From: DATLZU01 sp051293835
GTDB taxonomy: Bacteria; Nitrospirota; Nitrospiria; Nitrospirales; Nitrospiraceae
Length of the DNA: 64,000 nucleotides
Direction: 5' to 3'
Assembly (NCBI GenBank): GCA_051293835.1
Contig: JBPKMA010000007.1
Coordinates: 121,484 to 185,483 of the forward strand
The number at the start of each line of letters is the position of its first letter. Positions within the stretch are counted from its first letter, which is position 1. The notes beneath the pieces are model-generated. The model was not told where the DNA came from, did no database searches, and saw nothing but the letters and a program-made list of their open reading frames with translations. The position numbers and the translations under genes are program-made. Below are positions 8,367-17,248 of this stretch, piece after piece.

Positions 8367-8786
8367 ATGGATCACCTTGAAATTTTGAATGAGGGATGCG
8401 GAATTAGAAATGCCCTGAGGAACCTACACGACATTTTGGACGAGGATGTGGAGACGAGAAAAAACGTTGTTCAAGAGCTGAGCCGACGCCTCCAGTTTCT
8501 GGGCAACTCATTCGCTCCGGCACTTCGAGCTGGAGATTTTCCTGCGAAGATGTCCCGTGCCATGAGAGAGGCGCGCGAAACCCTTTACGGGTTACGGATC
8601 ACCCACGAATCCCGCCTGGCGAATAGCCCGGAAGTCATCACGTTGCTTCCGGAGTGCCTGAAGTTTACGAATCTCCTCAGCAGTATCACGTTGTCGATCC
8701 GTCAAAACCTCCGGCCGAACAAGCGTGTTTCTTCTCCCGCTGCTGCGAATTCCTCATTCCACATTCTTCCTTCCACATCGGGATAG
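8367..8786 (+). CDS. Four-helix-bundle-like protein (23S rRNA intervening-sequence protein type)
   Basis: The 139-residue product is mostly helical. The segment SRAMREARETLYGLRITHES followed by VITLLPECLKFTNLLSSI resembles the last two helices of the four-helix-bundle family (IVP/S23). In that family a KEARETxYWLRLL motif is followed by a helix with a conserved glutamate and cysteine. The N-terminal half does not show the usual family start, so it may be a diverged or rearranged member. Its last ~15 residues (AANSSFHILPSTSG) come from TTCC-rich repetitive DNA that continues toward the next gene. Function is unknown; family members often sit as isolated mobile-like genes. It ends 11 bp before the next start. 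Confidence 0.45.
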   Translation: MDHLEILNEGCGIRNALRNLHDILDEDVETRKNVVQELSRRLQFLGNSFAPALRAGDFPAKMSRAMREARETLYGLRITHESRLANSPEVITLLPECLKFTNLLSSITLSIRQNLRPNKRVSSPAAANSSFHILPSTSG

Positions 8787-8797
8787 TGGAGGCAGCC

Positions 8798-10369
8798 ATG
8801 ACCATCGCAACGGCTGAACATTACATTCTCATTGTCGATGATGAAGAGGATATCATCTTGACACTGCGGGACCTGCTGGAGCACGACGGGTACCAGGTCG
8901 ATTTCGCCGGCACCTGCGCCGAGGCCATCGCCCGCGCCGCCGAACGCCATTACAACGCGGTGTTGCTCGACCTAACCCTGCCCGACGGCGACGGGCTCAC
9001 CGTGTTGAAGACGCTGCAGGAGCGCGACCCGACGCTGCCGGTCATCGTCCTGACCGCCGACGTCTCCACGGACCGGCGGATCGATTTGCGGACTCAAGGC
9101 GCCTTCGATTATCTGACCAAACCCTATAACCGCGACGATCTGCGCGCCACGCTGCGCAAGGCGGTCGGAGTCAAAGCCCTCGCCGTGAAAGCGGCTCAGG
9201 TGGAACACGCCCTGAGCGAGAGCCAGGAACGGTTTCGGGCGCTGGTCGAGTCGGCGACCGACGCCATTGTCGTTGCCGACCATAGCGGCCGCATCGTGTC
9301 CTGGAACCAGGCCGCGTCAGCACTGTTCGGGTACACCGAAGAGGAGGTGCTTGGAAGACCGTTGACCTTACTCATGCCGGCGCGCTACCACGCAGCGCAT
9401 CAGAAGGGTATCCAGCGCTTGCAGTCCACGGGCGACGCCCGCCTCATCGGGCGGATCATCGAGTTGGAGGGCTTGCGGAAAGACGGCGTCGAGTTTCCGC
9501 TGGAGCTGTCCCTGGCGACGTGGCGCACGAAGAGCGGAGCGTTCTTCAGCGGAATCATCCGCGACATCTCCGAACGCAAACGGATCCAAGCGGCGCTCGC
9601 CGCAAGCGAAGAACGGTTCCGGTCCCTGGTCTCCAACATTCCCGGCACCGTCTTTCGCTGCGCCTGCGATCCCAACCGGACCATGGAGTTCCTGAGCGAC
9701 GCCATTCAAGACCTGTGTGGCTATCCCGCGTCGGATTTCCTCGGCAATCGTGTGCGGTCCTACGTCAGCGTGATCCACCCGGACGATCGGGCGACGGTCG
9801 AGCGACGCGTTCTGGAGGCCGTCGCGCGCAGGCAGCCCTATGTCATCGAATATCGCCTGCTTCGCAAAGACGGCGAGATCCGTTGGGTCTACGAAAAGGG
9901 CCGGGCGGTGTTCGCCCAGAGCGGGCAGGTCCTGTGGCTTGACGGAGTCGTCGTGGACATCTCAGATCGCAAGCGTGCGGAGGAAGCCCTGCGCACGAGC
10001 GAGGAGCGGCTGCGGCTGGCGCTTCGCGCCGCCGACATGGGCGTGTGGGAGTGGGATCTCCGCTCGGGCCGCGTGTATTGGTCGGAGAGCGTCGAAGCGT
10101 TTTTCGGCCTCCAGCCAGGTTCGTTCCCTGGCACGCATGCCGCCTATCTCGAGCTCGTCTATCTGGAAGACCGGAGCGCGGTGTTGCAGGCGATCCAACA
10201 CGCCATCGAGGGAAACGCTCCGTTTGAACTGGAACATCGGACCGTCCGGCCAGACGGCACGCTGCATTGGCTGGCCTGGTCAGGTCAGGTGATCCGGGAC
10301 ACGGACGGCACAGCGATTCGCGTGCTCGGCACGGTGCGGGACGTGACAGCATGCAAACAACGCGCGTGA
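8798..10369 (+). CDS. REC-PAS-PAS-PAS response regulator without a kinase core
   Basis: The protein (523 aa) begins with a receiver domain: acidic pair in LIVDDEED, phosphoacceptor Asp58 in LLDLTLPD, Thr86 and Lys108. Three PAS/PAC units follow, each ending in a PAC-like tail (IIRDISERKR, VVVDISDRKR, TVRDVTACKQ). The protein stops right after the third PAS, with no HisKA, HATPase, GGDEF or output domain. ATG 8798 follows GTGGAGG. The first PAS (VESATDAIVVADHSGRI) is nearly the same as one in the hybrid kinase at 13897 (VESATDAIVLADHRGHI), so the two genes are related by duplication. It may act as a phosphorylation-dependent sensory scaffold for a neighbouring kinase, which is inference. Confidence 0.85.
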   Translation: MTIATAEHYILIVDDEEDIILTLRDLLEHDGYQVDFAGTCAEAIARAAERHYNAVLLDLTLPDGDGLTVLKTLQERDPTLPVIVLTADVSTDRRIDLRTQGAFDYLTKPYNRDDLRATLRKAVGVKALAVKAAQVEHALSESQERFRALVESATDAIVVADHSGRIVSWNQAASALFGYTEEEVLGRPLTLLMPARYHAAHQKGIQRLQSTGDARLIGRIIELEGLRKDGVEFPLELSLATWRTKSGAFFSGIIRDISERKRIQAALAASEERFRSLVSNIPGTVFRCACDPNRTMEFLSDAIQDLCGYPASDFLGNRVRSYVSVIHPDDRATVERRVLEAVARRQPYVIEYRLLRKDGEIRWVYEKGRAVFAQSGQVLWLDGVVVDISDRKRAEEALRTSEERLRLALRAADMGVWEWDLRSGRVYWSESVEAFFGLQPGSFPGTHAAYLELVYLEDRSAVLQAIQHAIEGNAPFELEHRTVRPDGTLHWLAWSGQVIRDTDGTAIRVLGTVRDVTACKQRA

Positions 10370-10473
10370 AAAGGGGAAGAGAGACAATCAGCTTTCAGGC
10401 TCAGAGAAAGCCGAGGACCGATAGCTGAAGACTAACAGCTATTTCCGAACCGGGCCATAAGGGGCCCAAGCTG

Positions 10474-11415
10474 GTGAAGGGACGTCTCGTCGTCAAAATT
10501 ATCCTGTCTGTCTGCCCGCTGATGACGATCGGCGCGGCCACCGGGTTGCTCCCTGCTCCGGCCGCCGCCGCTGAGATCGCCATTCTCAAATCCTCCAATA
10601 TCAAGGCGTACAACGATGCCGTCGCCGGCTTCAAAGCCGCAGCACCCAACGGCTCGACATTTAGGGAATACGACCTGGACGGCGACCTGGACCGGGGCCG
10701 CAAGCTCGCGCGCAAGATCCGCGCATCGGACGCCGCCCTGGTCTTGGCCGTCGGGTTGAAGGCCGCCATGGCCGCCAAATTGGAGATCGTCGATACACCA
10801 GTCATCTACGTGATGGTACTGGACCCCGCGAAGCACAACCTGACGGCAGCCAACATGACCGGCATTCTCCTGGAAGTCCCAATTGACCGGCAGTTCAGCA
10901 CGATCCAGTCGCTCTTGCCCGGTCAACGGCGCATCGGCGTCTTGTATGACCCGAGCAAGACTTCGGCCGTCGTGGAGGAAGCCCGCCGCCAGGCCAAGGC
11001 CTACGGTTTGGAACTCGTGGCCGCGCAAGTGGCGAGCGAAAGGGATGTGCCGGCCTCGCTGCGGACCCTGCTGCCGACCGTCGGAGCGCTGTGGCTGGTG
11101 CCGGACTCGACCGTCTTGACCGATGAATCGCTTCGGTTCATCCTGAACACGGCCCTGGATCAGAAAGTCCCGGTGATCGGCTTCTCGCCGGAGTTCATCC
11201 GAAGCGGCGCCCTGCTCAGCATGTCGGTGGACTACGGCGATATCGGCCGTCAGGCGGGCAGCCTGGCCCGTCGAATTCTGGAAGGCCGGGTCAACCTGCC
11301 GCTCAAGGCCGTTCCGGCCGACCGGATCAAGATGGCTCTCAACCTGAAGGCGGCGCGGTTTTTGGGCATCGACGTTCCCAAAGAGATCGAAGCCCGCGCC
11401 GATGAAATCTATTGA
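10474..11415 (+). CDS. ABC-type substrate-binding-like protein (ABC_sub_bind family)
   Basis: The 313-residue protein has a signal peptide (IILSVCPLMTIGAATGLLPAP). Two alpha/beta lobes follow, typical of the PF04392/TrpX-like periplasmic-binding family, with landmarks RKIRASDAALVLAVGLKA, PGQRRIGVLYDPSKTS, LWLVPDSTVLTDE and VPVIGFSPEFIRSGALLS. The GTG at 10474 has AAGGGG about 10 bp upstream. No permease or ATPase gene follows. Instead its end overlaps the start of a membrane histidine kinase by 14 bp, so it probably works as a periplasmic ligand sensor for that kinase rather than as part of a transporter. The ligand is unknown. Confidence 0.82.
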   Translation: MKGRLVVKIILSVCPLMTIGAATGLLPAPAAAAEIAILKSSNIKAYNDAVAGFKAAAPNGSTFREYDLDGDLDRGRKLARKIRASDAALVLAVGLKAAMAAKLEIVDTPVIYVMVLDPAKHNLTAANMTGILLEVPIDRQFSTIQSLLPGQRRIGVLYDPSKTSAVVEEARRQAKAYGLELVAAQVASERDVPASLRTLLPTVGALWLVPDSTVLTDESLRFILNTALDQKVPVIGFSPEFIRSGALLSMSVDYGDIGRQAGSLARRILEGRVNLPLKAVPADRIKMALNLKAARFLGIDVPKEIEARADEIY

Positions 11416-13636
11416 GCGCCGAACGCTGAGGCCGCCAATGGAGCGTCATCCGCAACAACGTTTCGTCAGCCTGCGGACGAAGTTCGTGGCGCTTTCCAGC
11501 CTGATCATCGTGGCGACCACTTCCAGCGTGAGTTGGTATTTCACCCTAGACAAGCGCGCGGCAATGACCGAGCAGTTGACCGGCTTGGGCTCCGTGCTAG
11601 TCCAAAACTTGGAGCACACGGCTCACTACGCCGTCATCAGCGAAGACCGGCCGACGCTGGCCACGGACACGGATGCCGTCATGGAAGTGGACGAGGTCGT
11701 GTACGTAGTGATCACAGGCTCAGACGGCACCATCTTGGTAGCCAAGAGCAAAGGGCATCTTACCGGCAGGCCAGATTTCTCCCGCTTTGCCGATCGGCCG
11801 CTGTATCCGGATCCGTCCATCGCGAGCCGCCTGCGCGAGACGCGCTCGTTCCAGCTGCGGATCACGCATCTGCGGGATCAGGACGGGGAATCGTTCTACG
11901 ATTTCGCCCTGCCGGTCATGCGATCCAGCCGGGAAACGTTACGCTCCGACGCGTTGGCGTTGCAGTCAGAGGAAAGCCTAAGCCAGGAACAGGGCGCGCC
12001 AATGGAGCCGGTCTACGGCGTGATTCAGATCGGCCTGAGCGAGGTGAAACTCCAGCGCGCCCTGACCGACATCGTCAAGAACATAGTGCTAATCACGTTG
12101 GCAATCATCGCCGCCGGCATTGTGGGGACGCTCCTGCTTACCGCGCGGATCATTACGCCGCTGCGCAGCCTGACGAGGGTGGCGCAACGAGTGGCCGAAG
12201 GAGATCTGACCGCCTCCTCCACGCCTACCACCCGAGACGAAGTCGGCCAACTCGCGCTGTCATTCAACCAGATGACGGAATCGCTGAAAGAGCGAGACCA
12301 GGCGATCTCCGTCAATCTGGACACCATCCGTCGCCAGGTGAACCAGTTGACCACCCTGAACCAAGCCAGCGCGGTCATCACCTCGACGTTCGATCTCGAC
12401 AAACTGCTGACGACCGTCCTGCGCCTGCTGATCGACAATCTGGGCTTCACCCGGACGATCCTGATCCTCTACGACAGCGAGCGGGGGATCGCGTACACGG
12501 GTCGCGTGGCGGGCGTCCCGCCCGATGTGGAACGGAAAGCCCGAGCGCTGGAAATTTCGGTGCAGGACGACGGGAGCCTCGACGCGGACCTGCTGCTGCA
12601 CGGGAAGCCTGTGCTCGCGCTCAACATCGAAACGGTGGCACAGCGCATGCGTCCCCCGATGTTGGAGCTCGCCCGGGAGATCGGCGTCATCTCGTTCGTC
12701 GCGGTGCCGCTCCGCAGTAAACAGCGCATCCTGGGCTACCTGGCGGCAGACCGAGGCCTCCTTCGCTGCACACAGGAGGATTTCGAACTGCTGAAGACGG
12801 TCGCCAGTCACGTCGCAGTCGCGCTCGACAACGCGCGCGCCTATCGGGAGCTCGAATTGCTCACGCAGACGCTGGAAAAGCGCGTGCAGGAACGGACGCA
12901 GGAACTGCAATGCATTAACGACCGGCTGGAAGAAGAATATCAACGGCGGATGAAACTCATGCGGGCGATTACGCACGATATGCGGACGCCCTTAACCTCG
13001 ATCACCGGATTCGTCGACAACATGTTAGACCTCATCGCCGGGCCCCTGACCGAACGACAGGCGGGGTACCTGAAGCGGGCGAAAAGTAATCTCATGAAAC
13101 TCAAAGACCTCACGGAACAGCTTCCTGCTGTGATCAATCCGGTGCTGCGGCCAGAGCGGTTGGCGCTCGGTGTTCACTCCCTGTTCGACATGGTGGCGGA
13201 CGCGGTGGACAACCAGCGCGTGACGGCCGACAAGAAAGGCGTGGCCTTGCACATAAGCCTAGCTGACAATCTCTCTCCTGTTAGAGTCGATCGGAACAAG
13301 ATCGAACGGGTGATCATGAATCTCGTCAACAATGCCATCAAATTCACTCCTTCCGGCGGCGAAGTGCGAATCCGGGGGTTCGTCCGTGACGACGGTTTTT
13401 TGGAAATCTGCATCGCTGACACCGGATGCGGGATTCCCGAAGAGGAGATTCCGAAGCTCTTCGAAGAGACGGTCAAGCTGAAATCTCCGCTCCCGAACGA
13501 GCAGGGCTCTCACCTCGGCTTGCCGATCTGCAAGCAATTCGTCGAATTGCACGGCGGGCAGATCTGGGTGGAAAGCCGGCTCGGCGAAGGCAGCCGTTTC
13601 TTCCTTACGCTCCCGCTTGAACGACAGGCGACTTAA
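11402..13636 (+). CDS. Membrane sensor histidine kinase (HAMP-GAF-HisKA-HATPase)
   Basis: The order is TM helix 1 (FVALSSLIIVATTSSVSWYF), a periplasmic region of about 180 residues, TM helix 2 (IVLITLAIIAAGIVGTLLL), HAMP, GAF (about 325-490), a coiled-coil linker, then the kinase core. The H-box is THDMRTPLTSITGF with His525; the N-box is NLVNNAIKFTPSGG and the G-boxes DTGCGIPEEEIPKLF and LGLPICKQFVELHGG. ATG 11402 overlaps the upstream binding-protein gene by 14 bp (ATG 11438 is also possible), which points to a shared sensing unit. No DNA-binding regulator is adjacent. The receiver proteins in this cluster at 8798 and 16770 are possible phosphotransfer partners. Confidence 0.9.
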   Translation: MKSIERRTLRPPMERHPQQRFVSLRTKFVALSSLIIVATTSSVSWYFTLDKRAAMTEQLTGLGSVLVQNLEHTAHYAVISEDRPTLATDTDAVMEVDEVVYVVITGSDGTILVAKSKGHLTGRPDFSRFADRPLYPDPSIASRLRETRSFQLRITHLRDQDGESFYDFALPVMRSSRETLRSDALALQSEESLSQEQGAPMEPVYGVIQIGLSEVKLQRALTDIVKNIVLITLAIIAAGIVGTLLLTARIITPLRSLTRVAQRVAEGDLTASSTPTTRDEVGQLALSFNQMTESLKERDQAISVNLDTIRRQVNQLTTLNQASAVITSTFDLDKLLTTVLRLLIDNLGFTRTILILYDSERGIAYTGRVAGVPPDVERKARALEISVQDDGSLDADLLLHGKPVLALNIETVAQRMRPPMLELAREIGVISFVAVPLRSKQRILGYLAADRGLLRCTQEDFELLKTVASHVAVALDNARAYRELELLTQTLEKRVQERTQELQCINDRLEEEYQRRMKLMRAITHDMRTPLTSITGFVDNMLDLIAGPLTERQAGYLKRAKSNLMKLKDLTEQLPAVINPVLRPERLALGVHSLFDMVADAVDNQRVTADKKGVALHISLADNLSPVRVDRNKIERVIMNLVNNAIKFTPSGGEVRIRGFVRDDGFLEICIADTGCGIPEEEIPKLFEETVKLKSPLPNEQGSHLGLPICKQFVELHGGQIWVESRLGEGSRFFLTLPLERQAT

Positions 13637-13722
13637 TGCAGCCGTTAGCCTTCGGCATTACCTCCTCCCTCTCTCCCCAATTTCCTCCTAATTCATCATT
13701 TCCCCAAGGGTGTATCCCTTCC

Positions 13723-13749
13723 GATACCGTCTCGTATTGCATTCGATAC
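13723..13749. promoter_or_regulatory. paired GATAC motif, second occurrence
   Basis: GATAC at 13723-13727 and 13745-13749 are in direct orientation with 17 bp between. Ten of the 17 spacer bases match those of the pair at 7124-7150, in the same register. This pair sits about 150 bp before the hybrid kinase gene, in a lower-GC 260-bp gap with no gene. Confidence 0.45.
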
Positions 13750-13896
13750 CATTGAATCCGCTGGCCTCAGAACAAACCCTGTATTCTCCAACAACTCGTT
13801 GCCCTCTACCTTTAGAGAATCAAAGGGTTCCTATCGGCCTCCTCGGTCCGCGGAAGATTCCTGCCATGGCACGACGGTTGCTTCATTACTTCTGCG

Positions 13897-16707
13897 ATGC
13901 ACGCGGAACCGACGATGATTGCACACCCTGCGCGCGAAAACAGGCGTTCTGGCATGCCCGTTCCTTCCGTCCTCATCGTCGATGACAATCCCGACATTCG
14001 CGATTCGCTCAGCGACATGTTGATCCACGAAGGGTACGCCGTCGAGAGCATCGGGCACGGCGCCGAGGCCATCCAGCTTGTCAAACAGAAGCGCTACGGG
14101 GCGGCCATCCTCGACATGCAACTCCCCGACCTGGACGGCTTGTCGGTGCTCAAGGTCCTCACAGAACTGGATCCGAATCTGCCCATCATCGTCATCACGG
14201 CGCACGGCACGATGGAGAACCGCTCGGATTCGCTGACTCGCGGGGCGTTCGCTTATCTGACCAAGCCGTATGATTCCGGAGAGGTCAAGGCGATTCTCCG
14301 ACGGGTCTTCTCCGTCAAAGGTCTCGAGGTGCGGGCCGAACACGTCGAGCAGGCGTTGCACGCCAGCGAGGTCCGATTCCGCACGCTGGTCGAATCCGCC
14401 ACCGACGCCATCGTGCTCGCCGATCATCGGGGACACATCATCTCCTGGAACCAGGCGGCGGAACGGCTGTTCGGCTATTCCAAACAGGAAGCGCTGGGAC
14501 AACCGCTGACGATCCTCATGCCCCTGCGTTATCGCCAGTTGCATGAGGCTGCCCTGGCGAGACTGGAACGCACCAGCCCGTCCTCCTTGATCGGCAAAAC
14601 GCTGGAGTTCACGGGCCTCACACGATCCGGAGAGGAGTTCCCCCTGGAACTGTCGCTGGCGTCGTGGACGACCATGGAAGGCACCTATTACAGCGGTATC
14701 ATCCGCGATATCAGCGAGCGGAAGCGGGCGGAAGAGTCGCTGCGCCGGCTCGGCCGCCACAACCAGCTCTTGCTGAACTCGGCCGGCGACGGCATCTACG
14801 GTCTCGATCGGGAGGGACGCGCGACGTTCGTGAATCCCGCCGCAGCCCGAATGCTGGGCTGGGACGCCGCCGATTTGATCGGCCGGCCCATCCATGACCT
14901 CACTCACCATTCGCGTGCCGACGGCGTCTCCTGTCCGCGGGCGATGTGCCCCATTTACGCTGCGCTCCATGACGGCGTCGTCCACCAGGTGCACAACGAA
15001 GTCTTCTGGCGGAAAGACGGATCGGGCTTCCCGGTCGACTACGTGAGCACGCCCGTCTACGAGGACGGCGCACTCGTCGGCGCAGTCGTGGTGTTCAGAG
15101 ACATCACCGAGCGCAAGCGGGCCGAGAGCCTTCAACAGACACAGCTCGCGGTCAGCTACGTGCTGGCGGCGGCGGAGACCCTCGAGGACGCAGCGCCGCA
15201 CATTCTGCAAGCGGTCTGCGAGACCACCGAATGGGAGATCGGCCTCCTGTGGCTGGTCGATCACGGCGTCCCCGCGCTGCGGTGCGAAACGATCTGGCAG
15301 AAGCCCGACGCCGGTTTGGACGAATTTGCAGCGCTCAGCCGGGCAACGGTGCTGCCGTCCGGCGTCGGGTTGCCAGGCCGTGTGTGGGCCGCGGGCGACA
15401 CGGCTTGGGTGCTCGATGTGGTCAACGATCCGAATTTCCCGCGGGCGCGGGCGGCCGCTCGCGTCGGCCTGCACGCCGCGTTCGCCTTTCCCATCCGGGT
15501 GGGTGGGCACATCCACGGGGTCATCGAATTCTTCAGCCGCGCTGTGCGCGAGCTGGACGGCACGCTGCTCAAGATGATGGCTGACATTGGCTTGAAGATT
15601 GGTCAATTCGTCGAGCGGAAACAGGCCGCCCAGGCGCTGGTGCGGGCATACGAAGAGACCGAGAAGATTCTCGCCAGCCTTCCGGGCGCCATTCTGATCG
15701 TCGACGGCCGGCAGGAGATCGTGTATGCCAATGCGCTGGCCGTGCAATATTTCGGGGGACCCCACTGCGCGACGCTGGTCCGGCGCCGCTTACACGACGC
15801 GCTCAAGCTTCCGCCGCCTGCCCGCGAACGACTCGATCGCGAGGTGGCCGCCGTCTGTGCAGGCCAACCCCGACCGCCGGACTCCGAGTTCGAAGCGGAC
15901 AAGCGGGTGTACCGGTACCGCCTGTTTTCCCTTGTGTTGCGCGCCGGCGAGCCGCCGAGAACCGGCCTGATTGTCTGGGACGTGACGGAGGAACGGCAGC
16001 TCCAGGATCATCTGATGCAAGCGGAAAAGCTGGCCAGCCTCGGCACGCTGGTGTCCGGCATGGCCCATGAGATCAACAACCCCGTGCAGGCCATCCTGGG
16101 CATGGCCGAGTTGCTGCTGGAAGAGCGTGAGATGGAAAAGGTCCGCGAATATGCTTCGGACATCATTGGCTATGCCAAACATGTCTCTGGCGTCGTGCGT
16201 GACTTTGCCAGCTATACCCGCGTGACGTCCCGAGATGGCGAATGCGAGGTGGACCTCCACGAGCGGTTGGCCGAGGCGGTCAAAATGGTGCGCCGCGGGC
16301 CGCACTTCGGATATGTCGAGGTCGTCACGGCCTTCGAGCCGGTTCCGCTGCTTCGGGCCCGCAAGGCAGAGATCGACCAGCTCTTCATCAATCTGATCAA
16401 CAACGCCGTCCAGGCGATGAACGGTCGCGGGCGCTTGACCCTGTCCACCGCGGTCGAACAGGAGCAGGTCGTCGTCCGCATCGACGACACCGGGTGCGGC
16501 ATCCCGAAGGCGATGCTGCACAAAATTTTCGTTCCGTTTTTCACCACCAAAGAGCCGGGAAAAGGCACCGGCTTGGGATTAAGTATCGTGTACCGCATTG
16601 TCGCCAAATACGGGGGGACGCTCGGCGTCGAGAGTGAAGAAGGACAAGGCACCCAATTCACCATCAGGTTTCCGCTCCAGGCACGGGTAACGGCCGGCAG
16701 CACATAG
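13897..16707 (+). CDS. Hybrid histidine kinase (REC-PAS-PAS-GAF-PAS-HisKA-HATPase)
   Basis: The cytoplasmic protein (936 aa) has an N-terminal receiver (VLIVDDNPD, Asp73 in ILDMQLPD, TKPY). Two PAS/PAC units follow, then a GAF domain (about 410-565), a shorter PAS-like segment (SLPGAILIVDGRQEIVYAN) and a kinase core. His724 lies in SGMAHEINNPVQAILGMAEL; the N-box is NLINNAVQAMNGRG, the G1 box DDTGCGIPKAML and the G2 box GTGLGLSIVYRI. This H-box belongs to the NtrB/HPK4-like class. There is no transmembrane helix. ATG 13954, right at the receiver, is an alternative start. It likely phosphorylates the stand-alone receiver encoded 62 bp downstream; that pairing is inferred from position. Confidence 0.9.
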   Translation: MHAEPTMIAHPARENRRSGMPVPSVLIVDDNPDIRDSLSDMLIHEGYAVESIGHGAEAIQLVKQKRYGAAILDMQLPDLDGLSVLKVLTELDPNLPIIVITAHGTMENRSDSLTRGAFAYLTKPYDSGEVKAILRRVFSVKGLEVRAEHVEQALHASEVRFRTLVESATDAIVLADHRGHIISWNQAAERLFGYSKQEALGQPLTILMPLRYRQLHEAALARLERTSPSSLIGKTLEFTGLTRSGEEFPLELSLASWTTMEGTYYSGIIRDISERKRAEESLRRLGRHNQLLLNSAGDGIYGLDREGRATFVNPAAARMLGWDAADLIGRPIHDLTHHSRADGVSCPRAMCPIYAALHDGVVHQVHNEVFWRKDGSGFPVDYVSTPVYEDGALVGAVVVFRDITERKRAESLQQTQLAVSYVLAAAETLEDAAPHILQAVCETTEWEIGLLWLVDHGVPALRCETIWQKPDAGLDEFAALSRATVLPSGVGLPGRVWAAGDTAWVLDVVNDPNFPRARAAARVGLHAAFAFPIRVGGHIHGVIEFFSRAVRELDGTLLKMMADIGLKIGQFVERKQAAQALVRAYEETEKILASLPGAILIVDGRQEIVYANALAVQYFGGPHCATLVRRRLHDALKLPPPARERLDREVAAVCAGQPRPPDSEFEADKRVYRYRLFSLVLRAGEPPRTGLIVWDVTEERQLQDHLMQAEKLASLGTLVSGMAHEINNPVQAILGMAELLLEEREMEKVREYASDIIGYAKHVSGVVRDFASYTRVTSRDGECEVDLHERLAEAVKMVRRGPHFGYVEVVTAFEPVPLLRARKAEIDQLFINLINNAVQAMNGRGRLTLSTAVEQEQVVVRIDDTGCGIPKAMLHKIFVPFFTTKEPGKGTGLGLSIVYRIVAKYGGTLGVESEEGQGTQFTIRFPLQARVTAGST

Positions 16708-16730
16708 CCTCGAGCGAACAGCTCGAGGCT
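16706..16730 (+). terminator. perfect hairpin between kinase and receiver genes
   Basis: AGCCTCGAGC (16706-16715) and GCTCGAGGCT (16721-16730) make a perfect 10-bp stem with loop GAACA. A run of six T residues follows at 16748-16753. The 18-nt gap between stem and T-run makes it an attenuator, partial terminator or processing site rather than a classic terminator. Confidence 0.45.
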
Positions 16731-16769
16731 CTCCGCTACCTGCTAGGTTTTTTCAGACAAGGAGGAGGT

Positions 16770-17207
16770 ATGCACACGCAGTCGGAGAGTTCATCCACTG
16801 GACGGCACGGCCGCGTCCTGGTCGTCGACGACGAGGCGTCGGTCCGGAAGCCGATCACCCTGTCACTCCAGAAAGCGGGCTACGACGTGGTCGAAGCGGA
16901 GAACGGCGAGCAGGCCATTGCGGCATTGAACGCGGGGGACAACCCACTCATGGTGGATACGATTCTCTGTGACATCCGCATGCCGAAGATCAACGGAATC
17001 GACGCAATCGCCTACTTCCGATCGCAATATCCATCTGTCCCAGTCGTCGTGCTGACCGGCTATCCGGACGTCGAGCTGGCCGTGACGTTGATGAAGCGGG
17101 GGGTGCGGGACTACCTGGTCAAACCGGTCGCAAAAGACGACCTGCTCCGCGTGATCCGAAGAGCGATCGAGCAGCACGAGCTGTTCAAAGATCAGTTTGT
17201 CGCGTAA
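16770..17207 (+). CDS. Stand-alone response regulator receiver (CheY-like)
   Basis: The 145-residue product is a single receiver domain. It has the acidic pair in VLVVDDEA, phosphoacceptor Asp68 in ILCDIRMPKING, Thr96 in VVVLTGYPD and Lys118 in YLVKPVAK. No output domain follows. Initiation at ATG 16770 is supported by AAGGAGGAGG directly upstream. It lies just after the hybrid kinase and is its likely phosphorelay partner, acting either by protein contact or by passing the phosphate on. The gene ends the + strand cluster; the next gene is convergent. Confidence 0.9.
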   Translation: MHTQSESSSTGRHGRVLVVDDEASVRKPITLSLQKAGYDVVEAENGEQAIAALNAGDNPLMVDTILCDIRMPKINGIDAIAYFRSQYPSVPVVVLTGYPDVELAVTLMKRGVRDYLVKPVAKDDLLRVIRRAIEQHELFKDQFVA

Positions 17208-17248
17208 GGTGCTCGAAAAGCGAACAGCGCATAGCTGGTCGCTCCGAA

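Noticed and set aside
13831..15765. Long - strand open frame of about 644 codons opposite the hybrid kinase
   Set aside because: It mirrors the codon structure of the well-supported kinase on the + strand and encodes no recognisable domain; a GC-rich shadow frame.
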